From Chrysopogon serrulatus (Eukaryota > Streptophyta > Magnoliopsida > Poales > Poaceae), in the NCBI GenBank assembly GCA_015844335.1, contig JADLZL010002473.1, positions 1 through 64,000 on the forward strand: 64,000 nt of DNA, written 5' to 3'. The position numbers and the translations under genes were made by a program. Positions 22,179 through 33,531 of this stretch are shown here, piece by piece (within the stretch, counting starts at the first letter, position 1; every line of letters starts with the position of its first letter). Under the pieces are notes generated by a model, which was not told the DNA's origin, made no database searches, and was given only the letters and a program-made list of their open reading frames with translations.

Positions 22179-24683
22179 TGCCAGGCCACGCACAGCTAGC
22201 ACTCCACGGCATCCAGCGTCGGCAACACAACAACAAGCAGCGACGGCGTTACATTAATTAGCAGCCGCCGTTGCGTTGGAGCGAGATGCCGGTTTTATAT
22301 TTATTAGTGAGCTAGGCGAGCAAGACAAGAACAACGCGCGGCCTCCGCGATCGATCGCCATTCATGATTTGGCGGCACTAGCAAAGGCGTACTGTAAGCC
22401 AGAGCCAATGGAGAGGCAAATAATGCGTGCATGGACTCACATCAGTCTTGGTATATACTCCATCCAGAAAGCAGAGGATCAAAAGGAGCTTATAGCTAGT
22501 AGGACGATTGAGGGAGAACGAGAGCGAGTGAGTGGATGGAAAAAAGAAAACAAAACCAAAAGGGTCATGGACGGGCTGACTGGGTTGTTCCATTCCATTT
22601 GCGTCGTCGTCGCGTAGTACTCGCGTTCGTGTCTTCCGTTGGCAAATGGCAGGCCGCACATCCTGACAAATGTGTGCAAATTGGCAAAAGGGGTCCCATA
22701 TCCCATTCGCAAATGGCAGGCGGCCGCTCGGCTGTCCGTACATGTACTACCCGTGGCCGTGGACGTTCGTCCGCGACGCCGACCACGGCGAGCGAGGAGG
22801 CCCCCCACCACCACCACTGGCTTTTTGGCATGTCCTGCACGGCACGCGGCAGCATCCAGGCAGATCCTCCCCGTCTCGCGCGGTGATCGCAGCCGTCGGA
22901 GTCGGATCGATCGGGGAAGCAAAGCATGCTCCCATCGAGTACTTGTACGTAGTGTACGCGGGACGTGCCGGGGCATATTGTCGTCCGCTGGCCTGGCCTA
23001 GTCTGCCCCCCTAGTAGGGTTCCCTTCCGTAGAAATGCAGCAGTGGGTAGCCTAGCTGGGGCGCTGGGAGCCACGATGGCACTGCGCGTGCACGTGCGCT
23101 GCTAATTGCTCCGCACGACTCCTGTGCCGTGGTACTCGGAGACGATCAGGATGCCAAAAATGCTACCACATTTTCGAAGTATCAAACGTAGGCTAACAAA
23201 GAAAAAATTACAGAACTCGCGAGAAAACCACGAGATAAGTTTTTTAAATATCATTAATCAGTTATTAGCAAATATTTACTGTAGTACAGTATTATCAAAT
23301 TGTGAACTAATTAGGTTTAAAATATTCGCTCATAACATTATCACAATCAGTGGAATTAATTATTTTTTATTCTATATTTAAACTCTATACATGTGTCCAA
23401 ACATTCAATATAATGGGTGAAAGGTTTTTGTAAAAGAAACTAAACAGACATAAGACTAAGACTGGTATGTGCGGCCGAGAGCACAAGGCCTTTCGTCTCG
23501 CCTCTTTCCCCTTGCCAATTGTCCAAGGTGAAAAGAGGGCTAATCGCGCTTCCTATGGCGGTTCCGCTGGTTCTCCTCTTCTCTGTCGTGAGGCGGTGCA
23601 GAAGTAGATGGGCTGGGGAATCACCGTGTGCCTGCATATAAAGTAGGTACCAATCTACCTAGGTCTAGGGTTTGCTTGTCGTTGGTTGATGGCGAGGCTA
23701 TGGTTTGCCGAAGGGTAGTTCCCCCGCGGCGTGTTTGTCGGAGGGGTCGGTCGCCGGGCGAGGGAGTTGACGACGCTGGGGAATAATCTTTCTCCGGCCC
23801 TCCTTCGTCCCGGCGACATTCTACTTCAGCATTGGCGTGGGGTTTGGGAGATCTGCGTGGGAGTTTGGGGCCAGGGCATCTTCGTCTTTACGAGGGTCAG
23901 TCAGTGTATGACGGGATTTCTCCGACTCGCGGTGGTGTTCGTCTTGTTCTTCGACGGCGACGGACGGTGACGAGGTGGATGAACATAAAGGGTTCATGAA
24001 GGATCTGGAGGTATCATTTTTTTTATTATTTTTGGTCCTTTGTATAGTTTGATTGCAACAGTTGTCTCCGTATCCTATATGTACTTGTCTGTATTTGAAT
24101 GTCTCTATGTATGTTTTTCTCATCTAAAAGTATAGATATATGTATTTATAAACAAAAAAAATACGCTGCTGCCTGCTTTTGCCGCCGGATCGATCGACGT
24201 AGTGTATCTCGTGTGGACGCATGGTCGAGAGTTGTCGAGGTGAGTAGTGACGACGCGATGGAGCAGGTGACGACGTGAAGTGAGTAGTAGTCCTTGCATG
24301 CGGGGACGGGTTTCGGTTTCGTCGGGACGGATGAGCCATGTGTGGTGGCTCGTTCCTCTGCAGGTGCTGCCCGCCCGGTCGGCCGTTTAAATGCGTGTGC
24401 CCGGCTGCCTACTCCTACGTTTCAACGGAACGGACCCCACTCCACGTGGATGTTAAACAAACAAAACCGCACCGTGTGAGCGTGGTGTGGTGATCGCCGA
24501 CCGTGGCCCCCTCAACTTACCCACCCCCCGTTCCGTTGCGTTGTAATCGCGATTTGTGTGCGACAACCGCCGGACCGCCGCGCCAAAAGCCTAGCAACCA
24601 GCAGAATGGCCGCTCAAGCCGGCGGCGCATGACCTGATGAGCATTGACGACCGGCGGTTGCACGTAGGGGACACCGACCGAAC
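22179..24683. other. Intergenic, no gene recognised; possible retroelement 3' tail
   Basis: Mixed GC-rich and AT-rich DNA with short overlapping open frames and no recognisable product. At 24020-24161 an AT-rich stretch with 'tgtatttgaatgtctctatgta' ends in a short A run, which resembles the 3' UTR of a LINE or SINE. No target duplication was identified. Confidence 0.35.
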
Positions 24684-24688
24684 GCGGG

Positions 24689-27600
24689 TGTAACACCCCC
24701 GGTGTTACGTTAACCTAAACCTGCCATGTCATCATCATCATTGCATAAGCATTCATGATTAGCAAACCCTAAGGAAAACAATTAAAATGAGTTTACAATT
24801 CTAGGGTGTTGTTTGAGCTCTTTTTTATATCGTATGTGTATGTGTTTATCATTTAAACTCCATTCACATGTTTGATTCCCGCTTTTATAAAAGCAATCAA
24901 CTAAAGTGAACTTTGATGTGTACAAGTGTTTGGCTAACTCGACTCACACCCCAACTATGTTTCATAAGTCAAATGATGCAAAGCAAGAACAAAAATTGGA
25001 AATGGGATTCAAATGCCAACACCTTCCACATTTGGTTAAGTGTTGAAACTTGAAATTCATTTTCAATTTTTCGGGAGCTAACCATAATTGATTTTCTAAA
25101 TAAAAGTTGCTAATCAATGGCACCATTTCAAAGTATGAAGTTTGTACTTTGAAAGTATGCTATTGGTTGGGTTTGAAAAGTTCCACAATATCATGAATTA
25201 ATTGCCCAAAATTCCAATTTGAAAAACCTTTCAAAAAGGGAGATTTTCAAAAGTGTTTTTGCCCCTTTACCATTTCACCTCAAAATATTCAAAATTTGGG
25301 AAAAACTCCAAAAATACAGTTTGTGCATCTCTTTGAGCTCTACAACTTTGGTATATAAAGTTTTTCAAGTTTTTGAATAAAATTTGAACTAATTTCAAAA
25401 GTTCTTCACATTGGAAAATATCCCCTTTCGATTTTTAAACTCCAATTCAAAAATTATTTGGTTTCATGAAAAACTTTCTACATGAAAGTTGTAGATCTTG
25501 AGAAAATAAATAACTTTTATTTTTGGAGATTTTCATCTTTTATTCAAAAATTAAAAGTAATTTTGAAATCCTTAAAATTAAGGTTTTTGCCCTCTTTTTT
25601 GAATTTGAAATTCAAATTCAAAATCCATTTGAAATCTGACAAAACTTTCTAAATGAAAGTTGTAGAGCATGAAATTCTAAACAATCTGTATTTTTGGAGA
25701 ATTTTGAGTACAGTTCAAATTTTTGGAGTAATTTGAAAAGAGGAGAGGAAAAGATCTCTGCTACAGTACTTTGAGCAGGGGGTGCCACCTCGCGTTGCCC
25801 ATGCCGGCCGACCGCCGCCGTGGCTCTTCCGGCGTCCTCGCCGGTGATCCCAGCGCAACCGAACACCTGAGCGGGGTCGTGAACCCTCCGGCCACCTCGA
25901 CGACGCCTCCTTGCCCTATAAAAACTCGAGCCGGCCGCCCCTTTCTCTCTTTCTTCTTCTCGGTCACCGTCGGCCGTCATCACCGTCGTCGGCGTGCAAT
26001 TCGCGCGCCACCGTCCACCACCGTCTCCCATTCCTTGCAACTAGTTTCGCCACTCCTTTTGCGTTCCTACCGAGCCGGTCGATTGTGTCGTAAGGTCGCC
26101 GGATTAGCAGGCAGCCGCATCTTCCCCAGAGCCGGTCATCTGCCGCCGCCACACGCCGTGAGCTTCCTCTCTCAAATCACAGCAGCTCCGAGTCATTTTC
26201 GTATCATGATAAGTTCCCCTTGAGGTGCTGAGCATGTTGGTATGCTCGGTTTCGACGGAAAGGCGCTGGTGAGCTTGACCACCGTAGCCGGGTGCGCCAT
26301 CGAAAGAGCCGGAGCCGCCGCCGTATCCTCTATGTTGCACTAGAGCTCGACCGGAGGGTACCGGAGAGCTCGGGGGTGAGTAGAGGAGTGCAGCGGTGCA
26401 ACCATTTTTTTTTCCGGGAGAGCACCGACGGCGAGTAGCGCCGACGCCCCGCCCGGCGTTCTGCTTTCGGCCAAGAAAGAAAGAGGGAGGGGGGAAGAAG
26501 AAGAAGGCGCCGACAGGTGGGGCCTCCTGTCAGCGAAAGGGAGAGGAAGAGGAGCGCAAGGCCGCCAGGCTGGAGTTGGGCCGGGCTGTGCTTTGTGCGG
26601 GCCGCACAAGTGAGCGGGAAGGGGAGAAAAATATTTCTTTTTTTTCTATTTTGATTTTTCAAAACTGATTTTCATCTTTTTTGTTACCATTTATTTTGGG
26701 CAAATTAAAATATGCAAAAATATGATCTGAGCTCCTTGTGCTTTGATCTGTATAGGAAAAATACTAACTTCAGTTTTCCTATAACTTTTGTTTACAAATA
26801 AATTTGCTCTTTTAATTAATAACTACAACTTCCATGATTTTTAATAAATAAAATATGAGTCCAAAAATTATGAAATTTGTTTTGTGTGCTAATTAGATGA
26901 TAATGATCTTAATTATGAAGTTTGATTAGGTTTTGACTAATTTTTTGTATTATGCTTAATTAACCCTTTAATTAATTAATGTTTAATTAATTAATCATGT
27001 GGTTAATTAGGGTTTAATTAATCTTTAATTAGCAAGTCAATTAGTGGCTTTCAACGACCGTAAAAATGGTCAATAAATTAGTAATCACCCTTAATCACTG
27101 TTAGAGTTGTTTGATTTTGGGATTGAGTGATGACCCTAGGTCATTAACCCCAATGACCTTCGGCATTTCATGTTGATTGCGTATCGTTAATCCGTCGTCG
27201 TCGACGGTAGTTATACCTTCTTAGTGCAACTATACCGTGAAGGAAAGTTGTACTCAAGATAGGTTGACAATCGTTGCATCATTATCGCATGCTCCTTTTA
27301 TTACCGCATTGTGATCATGCATCTCAATCGTAGCCGCACCGCTTTTGAAGAAGGTGTTCGGCGCGGAAGATGTTGGTCCCGATCTCAACAAGTGTCATCA
27401 TCGCTTCTAACTGCGTCGAGCCCCAAGGCAAGCCCGGATGCATTTAAACCCCGCCTTGTATTTTGAAAAGCTTTATATTTCATGTTCCAGATATGATGCA
27501 TTAGATATTAGGAGTTGTGTGATATCCTACTTTGATGCATTTACCGTACCTTGATATATACCTTGGATACCTGTTTTGTTTTCAAAAATGTTAGTGTATG

Positions 27601-28867
27601 CTTAGCCCCTGCAGATAGCACAGCCTTATGAAACGCGTTTTTAAAGATGTGATAACAAAAGTTCCCCCTTGAGGCGATTCATTTAAACCCTCGATGTTAC
27701 TTGTTGGTATCCCTTCACTTCGACGGGTCAAAGGGTACGCAACAAGAGCATGATGATGAGTAAATTGAGACCGGGTGGAGTGACTTGCATCGGGAAGGGC
27801 TAGTGCCCCGGTGTAGTGTCGTCCACTTGTGAGTCGGTTAAGGACCGTCCGTTGTTTGGCCCCAGGATCATGAGGTTATTGGATAGTACTAGTCGCATGC
27901 TAATGGCGGTAAGCTCCCTTGTACTATCTTTGACGAGAACGGATAAGGGGACGAGAGTAGCGTGTACCCATCCTACGGGGCCACCGTGGAAGGGGACCGC
28001 GGCGTAGGGAGATGGTGTCTTGTACCTCGTGGCTAGGACCCGTTTCCGGGGGAGAAATGCAAGCGTGAGTTGATGTATGTAAGATGTTCGGTCCGCATAC
28101 ATCGTGTGGCTAGGAAGCCCCATTTGGGTATATTAAGCGATTCGAATCGTCGTGTGCTCCACGATATGGGAGCCGTGATCCGAGTCCCGGCATCGTAGTA
28201 ATAATGGAAGTTGATGATGGAAAGTTTTGAATCCGGCACATGGTTGACAAGTGATTGTTGTAGTAAAGTAAGGACTGGCTTAGTCTCTTTTTTTTGCAAA
28301 GGTGTCATTTGATCTTGCTAAAGCCTCACCTTGATTCCCACTAGCCAAGCATTTCTCGAGTCTTCTCCCAAATTTTTGGTCGGGTAAGTCTTATGGAGTA
28401 CTTTTTTGTACTCGTGGTTTGTTCAACCCCGTTGCGGGTGAACCGCATGGACAAGAGTGCTGCTATGGCTCTTGCCGCATGACGGTCGTTGAAGAAGAGT
28501 CCGCCGAGGAATAGATTGTGTGGCCCGTGGGGCGTGGCACTTTCGTTGTGTGATTGTAATAAGGTTACGTAATAATACTTCATTTGTTTTTTTAATAATA
28601 ATGCTACTCTGGTTTGTATAAGTTTAACAAAAGGTTTGTAAATTAAGTTATTGTAAAGTCTTCCCTACTCCGGTATTTTGTATGAAAACTATTGTAATCT
28701 TTGTGATGTCTCTCGTAAGTATCGATCCTGGAGTGATCGTGGTTTATCGGGGATCCACCCGACAGAACTCTTTTTAGGTTATGTGGTACACAAGTATGGG
28801 CCGATGACAGTGCCTTAGGGACAATGTCAGTCTTTGTGGGCCATATAATTTAGAAGGTTCTGCCACA
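24689..28867. mobile_element. Solo LTR of a large-LTR retrotransposon (4179 bp)
   Basis: It begins TGTAACACCCCCGG and ends TTCTGCCACA, so it has TG...CA and TGT...ACA ends. It is flanked by the perfect 5-bp duplication GCGGG at 24684-24688 and 28868-28872. No second copy of the terminal sequence, primer-binding site or gag-pol coding occurs inside, so it is one LTR left by LTR-LTR recombination. A TATAAAAA at 25917-25924 in a GC-rich setting is a likely LTR promoter. The first 1 kb is rich in 'gaaagttgtagatcttgag'-type sequence seen in grass Gypsy LTRs (my recollection, not a search). The family is not identified. Confidence 0.8.
25917..25924 (+). promoter_or_regulatory. Probable TATA box of the solo LTR
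   Basis: TATAAAAA is the clearest TATA-like site in the LTR, at the change from AT-rich to GC- and CT-rich DNA about 1.2 kb from the left end. Transcription would run rightward. Confidence 0.45.
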
Positions 28868-28872
28868 GCGGG

Positions 28873-30146
28873 TGCGGTGGTGCGGACGTGCGGTGCGAGT
28901 GGCGGTGGTCGCCCGTCGCCGTCACGAGCCCTGGCCCCTGGCTGCAGGCTGCAGGAGGAAGGGAAGGCAGCCCCACCAATGCATGCATCATGCATGGGCC
29001 ATGCCGCTCGATGTAGGGACGGCCGGACAGGGGCCTTGCCGGTGCCACGCCCGGCATGGTGGGCTCCCCTGTCCCCATCCTGCCTGGGCGCCTGCTGCCC
29101 CACGTCCTTTCTATCCTTCCTTTGCCGGGCCCATCCTCCTGTGCTTCTCTCGCCTAGGAGTAGCTGAGGCCTCGCATCGGCGGCTTGGGGACGTCCGCCA
29201 CCGCTGCTGCCTGCATGCCTCGGTCGGCAGCGACGCCGACGCTCCTGCCAACTCCTGGATTGGATTGCCGCACCGTAGCTTCTGCAGCCCTCACCGCCGC
29301 AGAGATTTGTCACTAAATACTACTAGTCTACTGTACCTAACTGTTGTGATCAGGTCCGGTGGCACGTTGTGCTCACCTGACGGCTTCCGCGACTGGCGGC
29401 TTCTTACGCTTGTCCGCGACTGTTACATCTTACAGTACGTACATGACTCCTGCGTCAGTCAGGTGACAGGTTCAGGCACAAACATTATTGTTACTGTTAA
29501 TTTTACAAATCTAGTTAAACACCTGAGATTGCTTGTTCGACTCCTCGAAGAAGATAAGATTTCTGTATTCTTTCTTGGACACAGTGATGACACAGAAGGG
29601 TGTACTACCTACTCGTAAAAAAAGGCGCATGCAATCCTGAGGACGCCCGTGGTCCTGAAAAGAATGATCAAGCCTCAAATCTCTCCACCTTTTGTTTTGG
29701 CCCACCCACATTCACCACCGAATATAGAGTATTGTAGTACCATGCATGAACATGTGATGGGTACTACTACTGGATAGAAGAAACGGGATAGAGACGCTAG
29801 CATTTCTAACGTGTTGAAGACTTGAAGTGGTGGTGGCCCCCTGGGGATGAGGTAATGGCCAACAAAGCACACACTAGGGGGGGTCATGATCATGGCCGAG
29901 TACACTTAGCCAAAATGTGTGTGGTGGTTTAATTAGTAGCGTAGGCACTCCTGGGTTTGGGGCTATTTGCATTGAGTATTTCTAGCCTTTGCGCCTTTGC
30001 TTCCTTGCTTGCTCTTGTAGTCTTTTCTTTTCTTTTTTTGGATGGGGTGGGGCAAGGGGGTGCAGGGGTTCACTTGTTAGGATTTTCTAGGCCCAGCTGA
30101 CACCCCTCCCTGATCAGTTCTACCTAGGCAGCTCCCAATTACTATA
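28873..30146. other. Intergenic right of the solo LTR
   Basis: GC-rich to about 29300, then mixed. The longest open frames (about 248 aa plus, 179 aa minus) overlap each other and match no family I know. No gene is called. Confidence 0.4.
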
Positions 30147-30148
30147 TA

Positions 30149-30239
30149 CTCCCTCCGTCCCATGGAGTTTGTCGTTGGAAAACCGTGCTCCCCTCACAAA
30201 CACGTTTTCCGGGCGACGTTCTCAATGGGACGGAGGGAG
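30149..30239. mobile_element. Short Stowaway-like MITE, 91 bp
   Basis: CTCCCTCCGTCCCATGGAG on the left and CAATGGGACGGAGGGAG on the right are flanked by TA. At 91 bp it is much shorter than the 235-bp copies and has an unrelated GC-rich centre. Confidence 0.85.
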
Positions 30240-30241
30240 TA

Positions 30242-31513
30242 TCTGTGGAACGTGTTGCTTGCTGGCCCTGATTAATAAGTGCAACAATAGAAACACGACA
30301 GGTAAGGATCGCTAGCTATAAGTAGGAGGAACTGAGTTGAGGATATTGTTATGCATGGTATTGAGCACCATTGTTAGTTTGGGCCTTTGTGGGTACCAAA
30401 CCGAATGATTTTCCCACATAAACATATTAAATCCCGTGCTATTATCATGTCGACCCTAAAATCATTGAAGGCCTTTTTGTATTGTCCTTAGAACTGTAGT
30501 GTTTGCGACTGGATGAGTATTTCCAACCTTTCTAGTGGGATTATTTATCTTTTCTGAGAGGGGGCAAAAAGAGAGACATGAATGGCGGCGTTGGAGACCA
30601 TACAAGCAAGTTTTAGAAAACAAAACCGACTGCATCTGATTGACAATAATGACTCTTCTTTTCATATTAGAAGTTCAGATTAGGCTCTTGCTTGCGCGGA
30701 CACACTTCGTCTACACTGTTGGTACAGCAGCCTCCTGTCACTTCAACGGGTAACACTCTACTATCTTGTGTGCCTGTCAGTTTCAGAATGTCAAAATCCT
30801 CCTTGATTATGCAGTGAATGTGCTACAATAAGACAACTAAACAACACAAACCCATCACTTTTTGGCCATTTAACTAAATAATAGTATAGTTAGGCTAGTA
30901 GTGATCGGTTATGGGTCCCTTGCTCACAGTCGTGTGGCAAGACTGAGACAATCGGATCTACTGGAACCACAAACAAACTACCCGACATGAAGATTGCTTC
31001 ATTTTCTTCTTGTTTTCATTAAAAAAATACTTTTTGTCAACCACCTTCTTGGTGAAGCCGTTGAAACTCATTTGCTCGACCATTTTGCCAAGTCTTGAAA
31101 CTTTCATAGCTTACTACGAGACAACCTGAACCACACCTAATTGTTGCACCAGGTATGTATAGTTTCCCACGAAACATAGCTTCATATGCTAGGTATCAAG
31201 CTCATAGTTTTTGCACCTTAGGTAGTTGTACTATGTTTTATATTGATCACCAGTTTATATAATTCTCATAATATATGTCTACCTCTTCTGTTCTAAGATA
31301 TAGTCGATTTGTCAATAGTCCTAGGTCGAACTATTCTAAGTTTGACCAAATTTATAGAAAGAAACAATAATAATTTTTATGGAAAAATTTGAGCTTCAGT
31401 CGTCTAGGAGGATGAAACATCGATCCAAACTTATTAAGTAGCACGCCGAGAGTTGTAACTTATTTATTAGAGTATTATTTCTACCCCTAAATTCTAAATT
31501 ATAAGACATTTTG

Positions 31514-31514
<1 letters not shown>
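30242..31514. other. Intergenic, AT-rich
   Basis: No gene was recognised. Around 31270-31390 a phrase like a worn Stowaway arm ('ctgttctaagatatagtcg') is visible. Confidence 0.35.

Positions 31515-31584
<70 letters not shown>
31515..31584. repeat. (TA)n microsatellite, about 70 bp
   Basis: Uninterrupted TA dinucleotides run from about 31515 to 31584. Its length is probably polymorphic and may be inexact in the assembly. Confidence 0.97.
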
Positions 31585-31585
<1 letters not shown>

Positions 31586-32620
31586 CTTGTAGTCTTTTGC
31601 TATAAATTGGGATGAACACTATATGTAGATACGTGTTACTAAAAACAAAACCCAAAAGAGTCTTACAATTTAGAATGTACGGAATACTCGCTCAAACTCA
31701 GTACTATAGAATATCTCAAGCAAGAGTTGCGTGTTGTTTTTAATTGCGGGATGAGGAGTAGGGTGTGGTTCAATGGATGACGATGCTGTAAAGTCAAAAG
31801 GTGCAACGCAATAAAAAGAGAGGCGCGGAGTACATGGGGATGGTGGTGATAATTCGGAGGCAGGTGCACGGACATGCAATAAAATGATGAGAGGCCATGG
31901 GCAAGGCCAAGGCCGGCGCGTGCGCTTGTGCTAGCTAGGATAGGACTAGCCGGCAGCGAGTGTAGTGTAACTCTGCTGGATCCGTGGACACGACTCCACT
32001 ACTCGTACTCGTATACCCTGGATCCGGCCATCCCTCCGCACAGTTCATGCACCCCAGCCCCCAGGACATGCATTCTGTCAGGATAGATGCAGAGAGCATA
32101 TTTGCCTTCGTCCGTCCTTCTCTACTTGTAGCAATGTGCATGCATGTGTCAGTATCTAGTACGCGACAGTGCCCGGCCGGCTTAAACCGCTTGGCGACAC
32201 GTACTGTACTGTACAGGCTTTAAGCCCATGCCATTGCCAACATGCCATCTCCTGCGCCTGGAAGCCTGCTGCCTGTCGCGGGTTTTGCACGCAGGAACGT
32301 ACGGGCAGCCGCGCGCGTAGGAGATGCATCCATCGATCTATCTGTCGCGCAGCGCCAGCCGCCAAGCAAGACGACGGCGGCGACGACCAAGGCCCCCCGG
32401 CCTGATGGCTCCCTCTCGTGCCGGCGCCGGCGGGGCGGCGCGGCTCTGGTACGGTAACGTAGCTGGTGCGTGCGCGCGCGCGGCCGGCGCGGCTCCCGAC
32501 CGGGCGGGCCCGGTGTTAACGCGGCTGCCCCCCGCGCGCGTGTCGTGTCTGCTCTCTGCTGTGGTCCTGGTCCTCCCGCGCGCGCAAGCAATGCAATGCA
32601 ATGCAAGCGGGCGAGGCGAG
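31585..32620. other. Intergenic left of the hAT element
   Basis: AT-rich, becoming very GC-rich after 32160. The overlapping open frames on both strands are composition shadows. 'caatgcaatgcaatgcaag' lies just before the hAT target site. Confidence 0.4.
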
Positions 32621-33049
32621 TGCCACACAGGGTTTTAAAACCGAACGGTAACCGGCCGGTTTGACCGGTTTCCAACCAAACCGGTGCGGTCCGGTTCGGT
32701 GCTGGGGCCGGTTCAAACCGCTAGGGTTTTGAAATTTGAAATTTGAATTTGAAAAAAAATCTAAAAATTCCTAAAAATAGTTCATGATTTATAGAATCCA
32801 ATGGTGTCAAAATTTTTCAAATTTGAGTTCGTTTAGTATTTGTTTTGACGTTTGGAAATTTGAAAAAAAATAGGTCGCGACCCATTAAGGCCCGTGAGGC
32901 CCAACCGGCCCCAACGGGCACTTAATGCCTACCGGGGGTCGGGGGGCCAAACCCTCCCCGTGAAAGCCGTCCCGCCTCTCCTCTATCCATTCCGCCGCGT
33001 GAGGAGAAAGCCGCCGCGCCCTGGCCAATCGCCGCCGGAGCTGGCCATC

Positions 33050-33075
33050 GGGCGGTTAGGGGCGGCTAACCGCCC
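33050..33075. repeat. Hairpin in the left part of the hAT element
   Basis: GGGCGGTTAG (33050-33059) and CTAACCGCCC (33066-33075) form a perfect 10-bp stem with a 6-base loop. The core is the same GGCGGTTA motif as in the larger hairpin near the right end. Confidence 0.8.
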
Positions 33076-33531
33076 GCCCCCGGATCTGTCGGTTAGCCGG
33101 GCGGGAGCTTGGTTAGCCGTACGGAAGCTCGGTTTATCGAGCGGTTTGTGGCTTAACCTACCGACCACCGAGGTAAGTTCCTTTTTTTTTGTATTTAGAG
33201 TAGGTTTTAGGTTTGATTTAGGTAGTTAATGGGTTTAGGTAGGTTTTAGAATGTAGGTATCATTTGATTTAGGTTTTACATAGGTTTTGAGAAAGATTTA
33301 GTTTAGGATTTAGGTTAGATTTGATTTAGGATTTAAGATTAGAGGTAGGATGTGTAGTTTATTTTGCTTTAGGATTTATGAATTAGGATTAGAGGTAGGA
33401 TGTGTAGGTATTATTTTGTAAATAATTTAGGCATATTGTTTACGTATATTTTATTTAGGTGTGAAATTGTGTAAATTTTATTTATGTGATTGGTTCCATT
33501 GTGTTTTTTCATGTTCATTCGCAGGTGCACA

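Noticed and set aside
24689..28867. Reading the 4.2-kb element as a full non-autonomous retrotransposon with two short LTRs
   Set aside because: The first bases are not repeated anywhere inside or near the right end, so there is only one LTR.
28872..29618. 248-codon plus frame right of the solo LTR
   Set aside because: It has no motif, is overlapped by a minus frame of similar length, and begins at the edge of the retroelement's flank.
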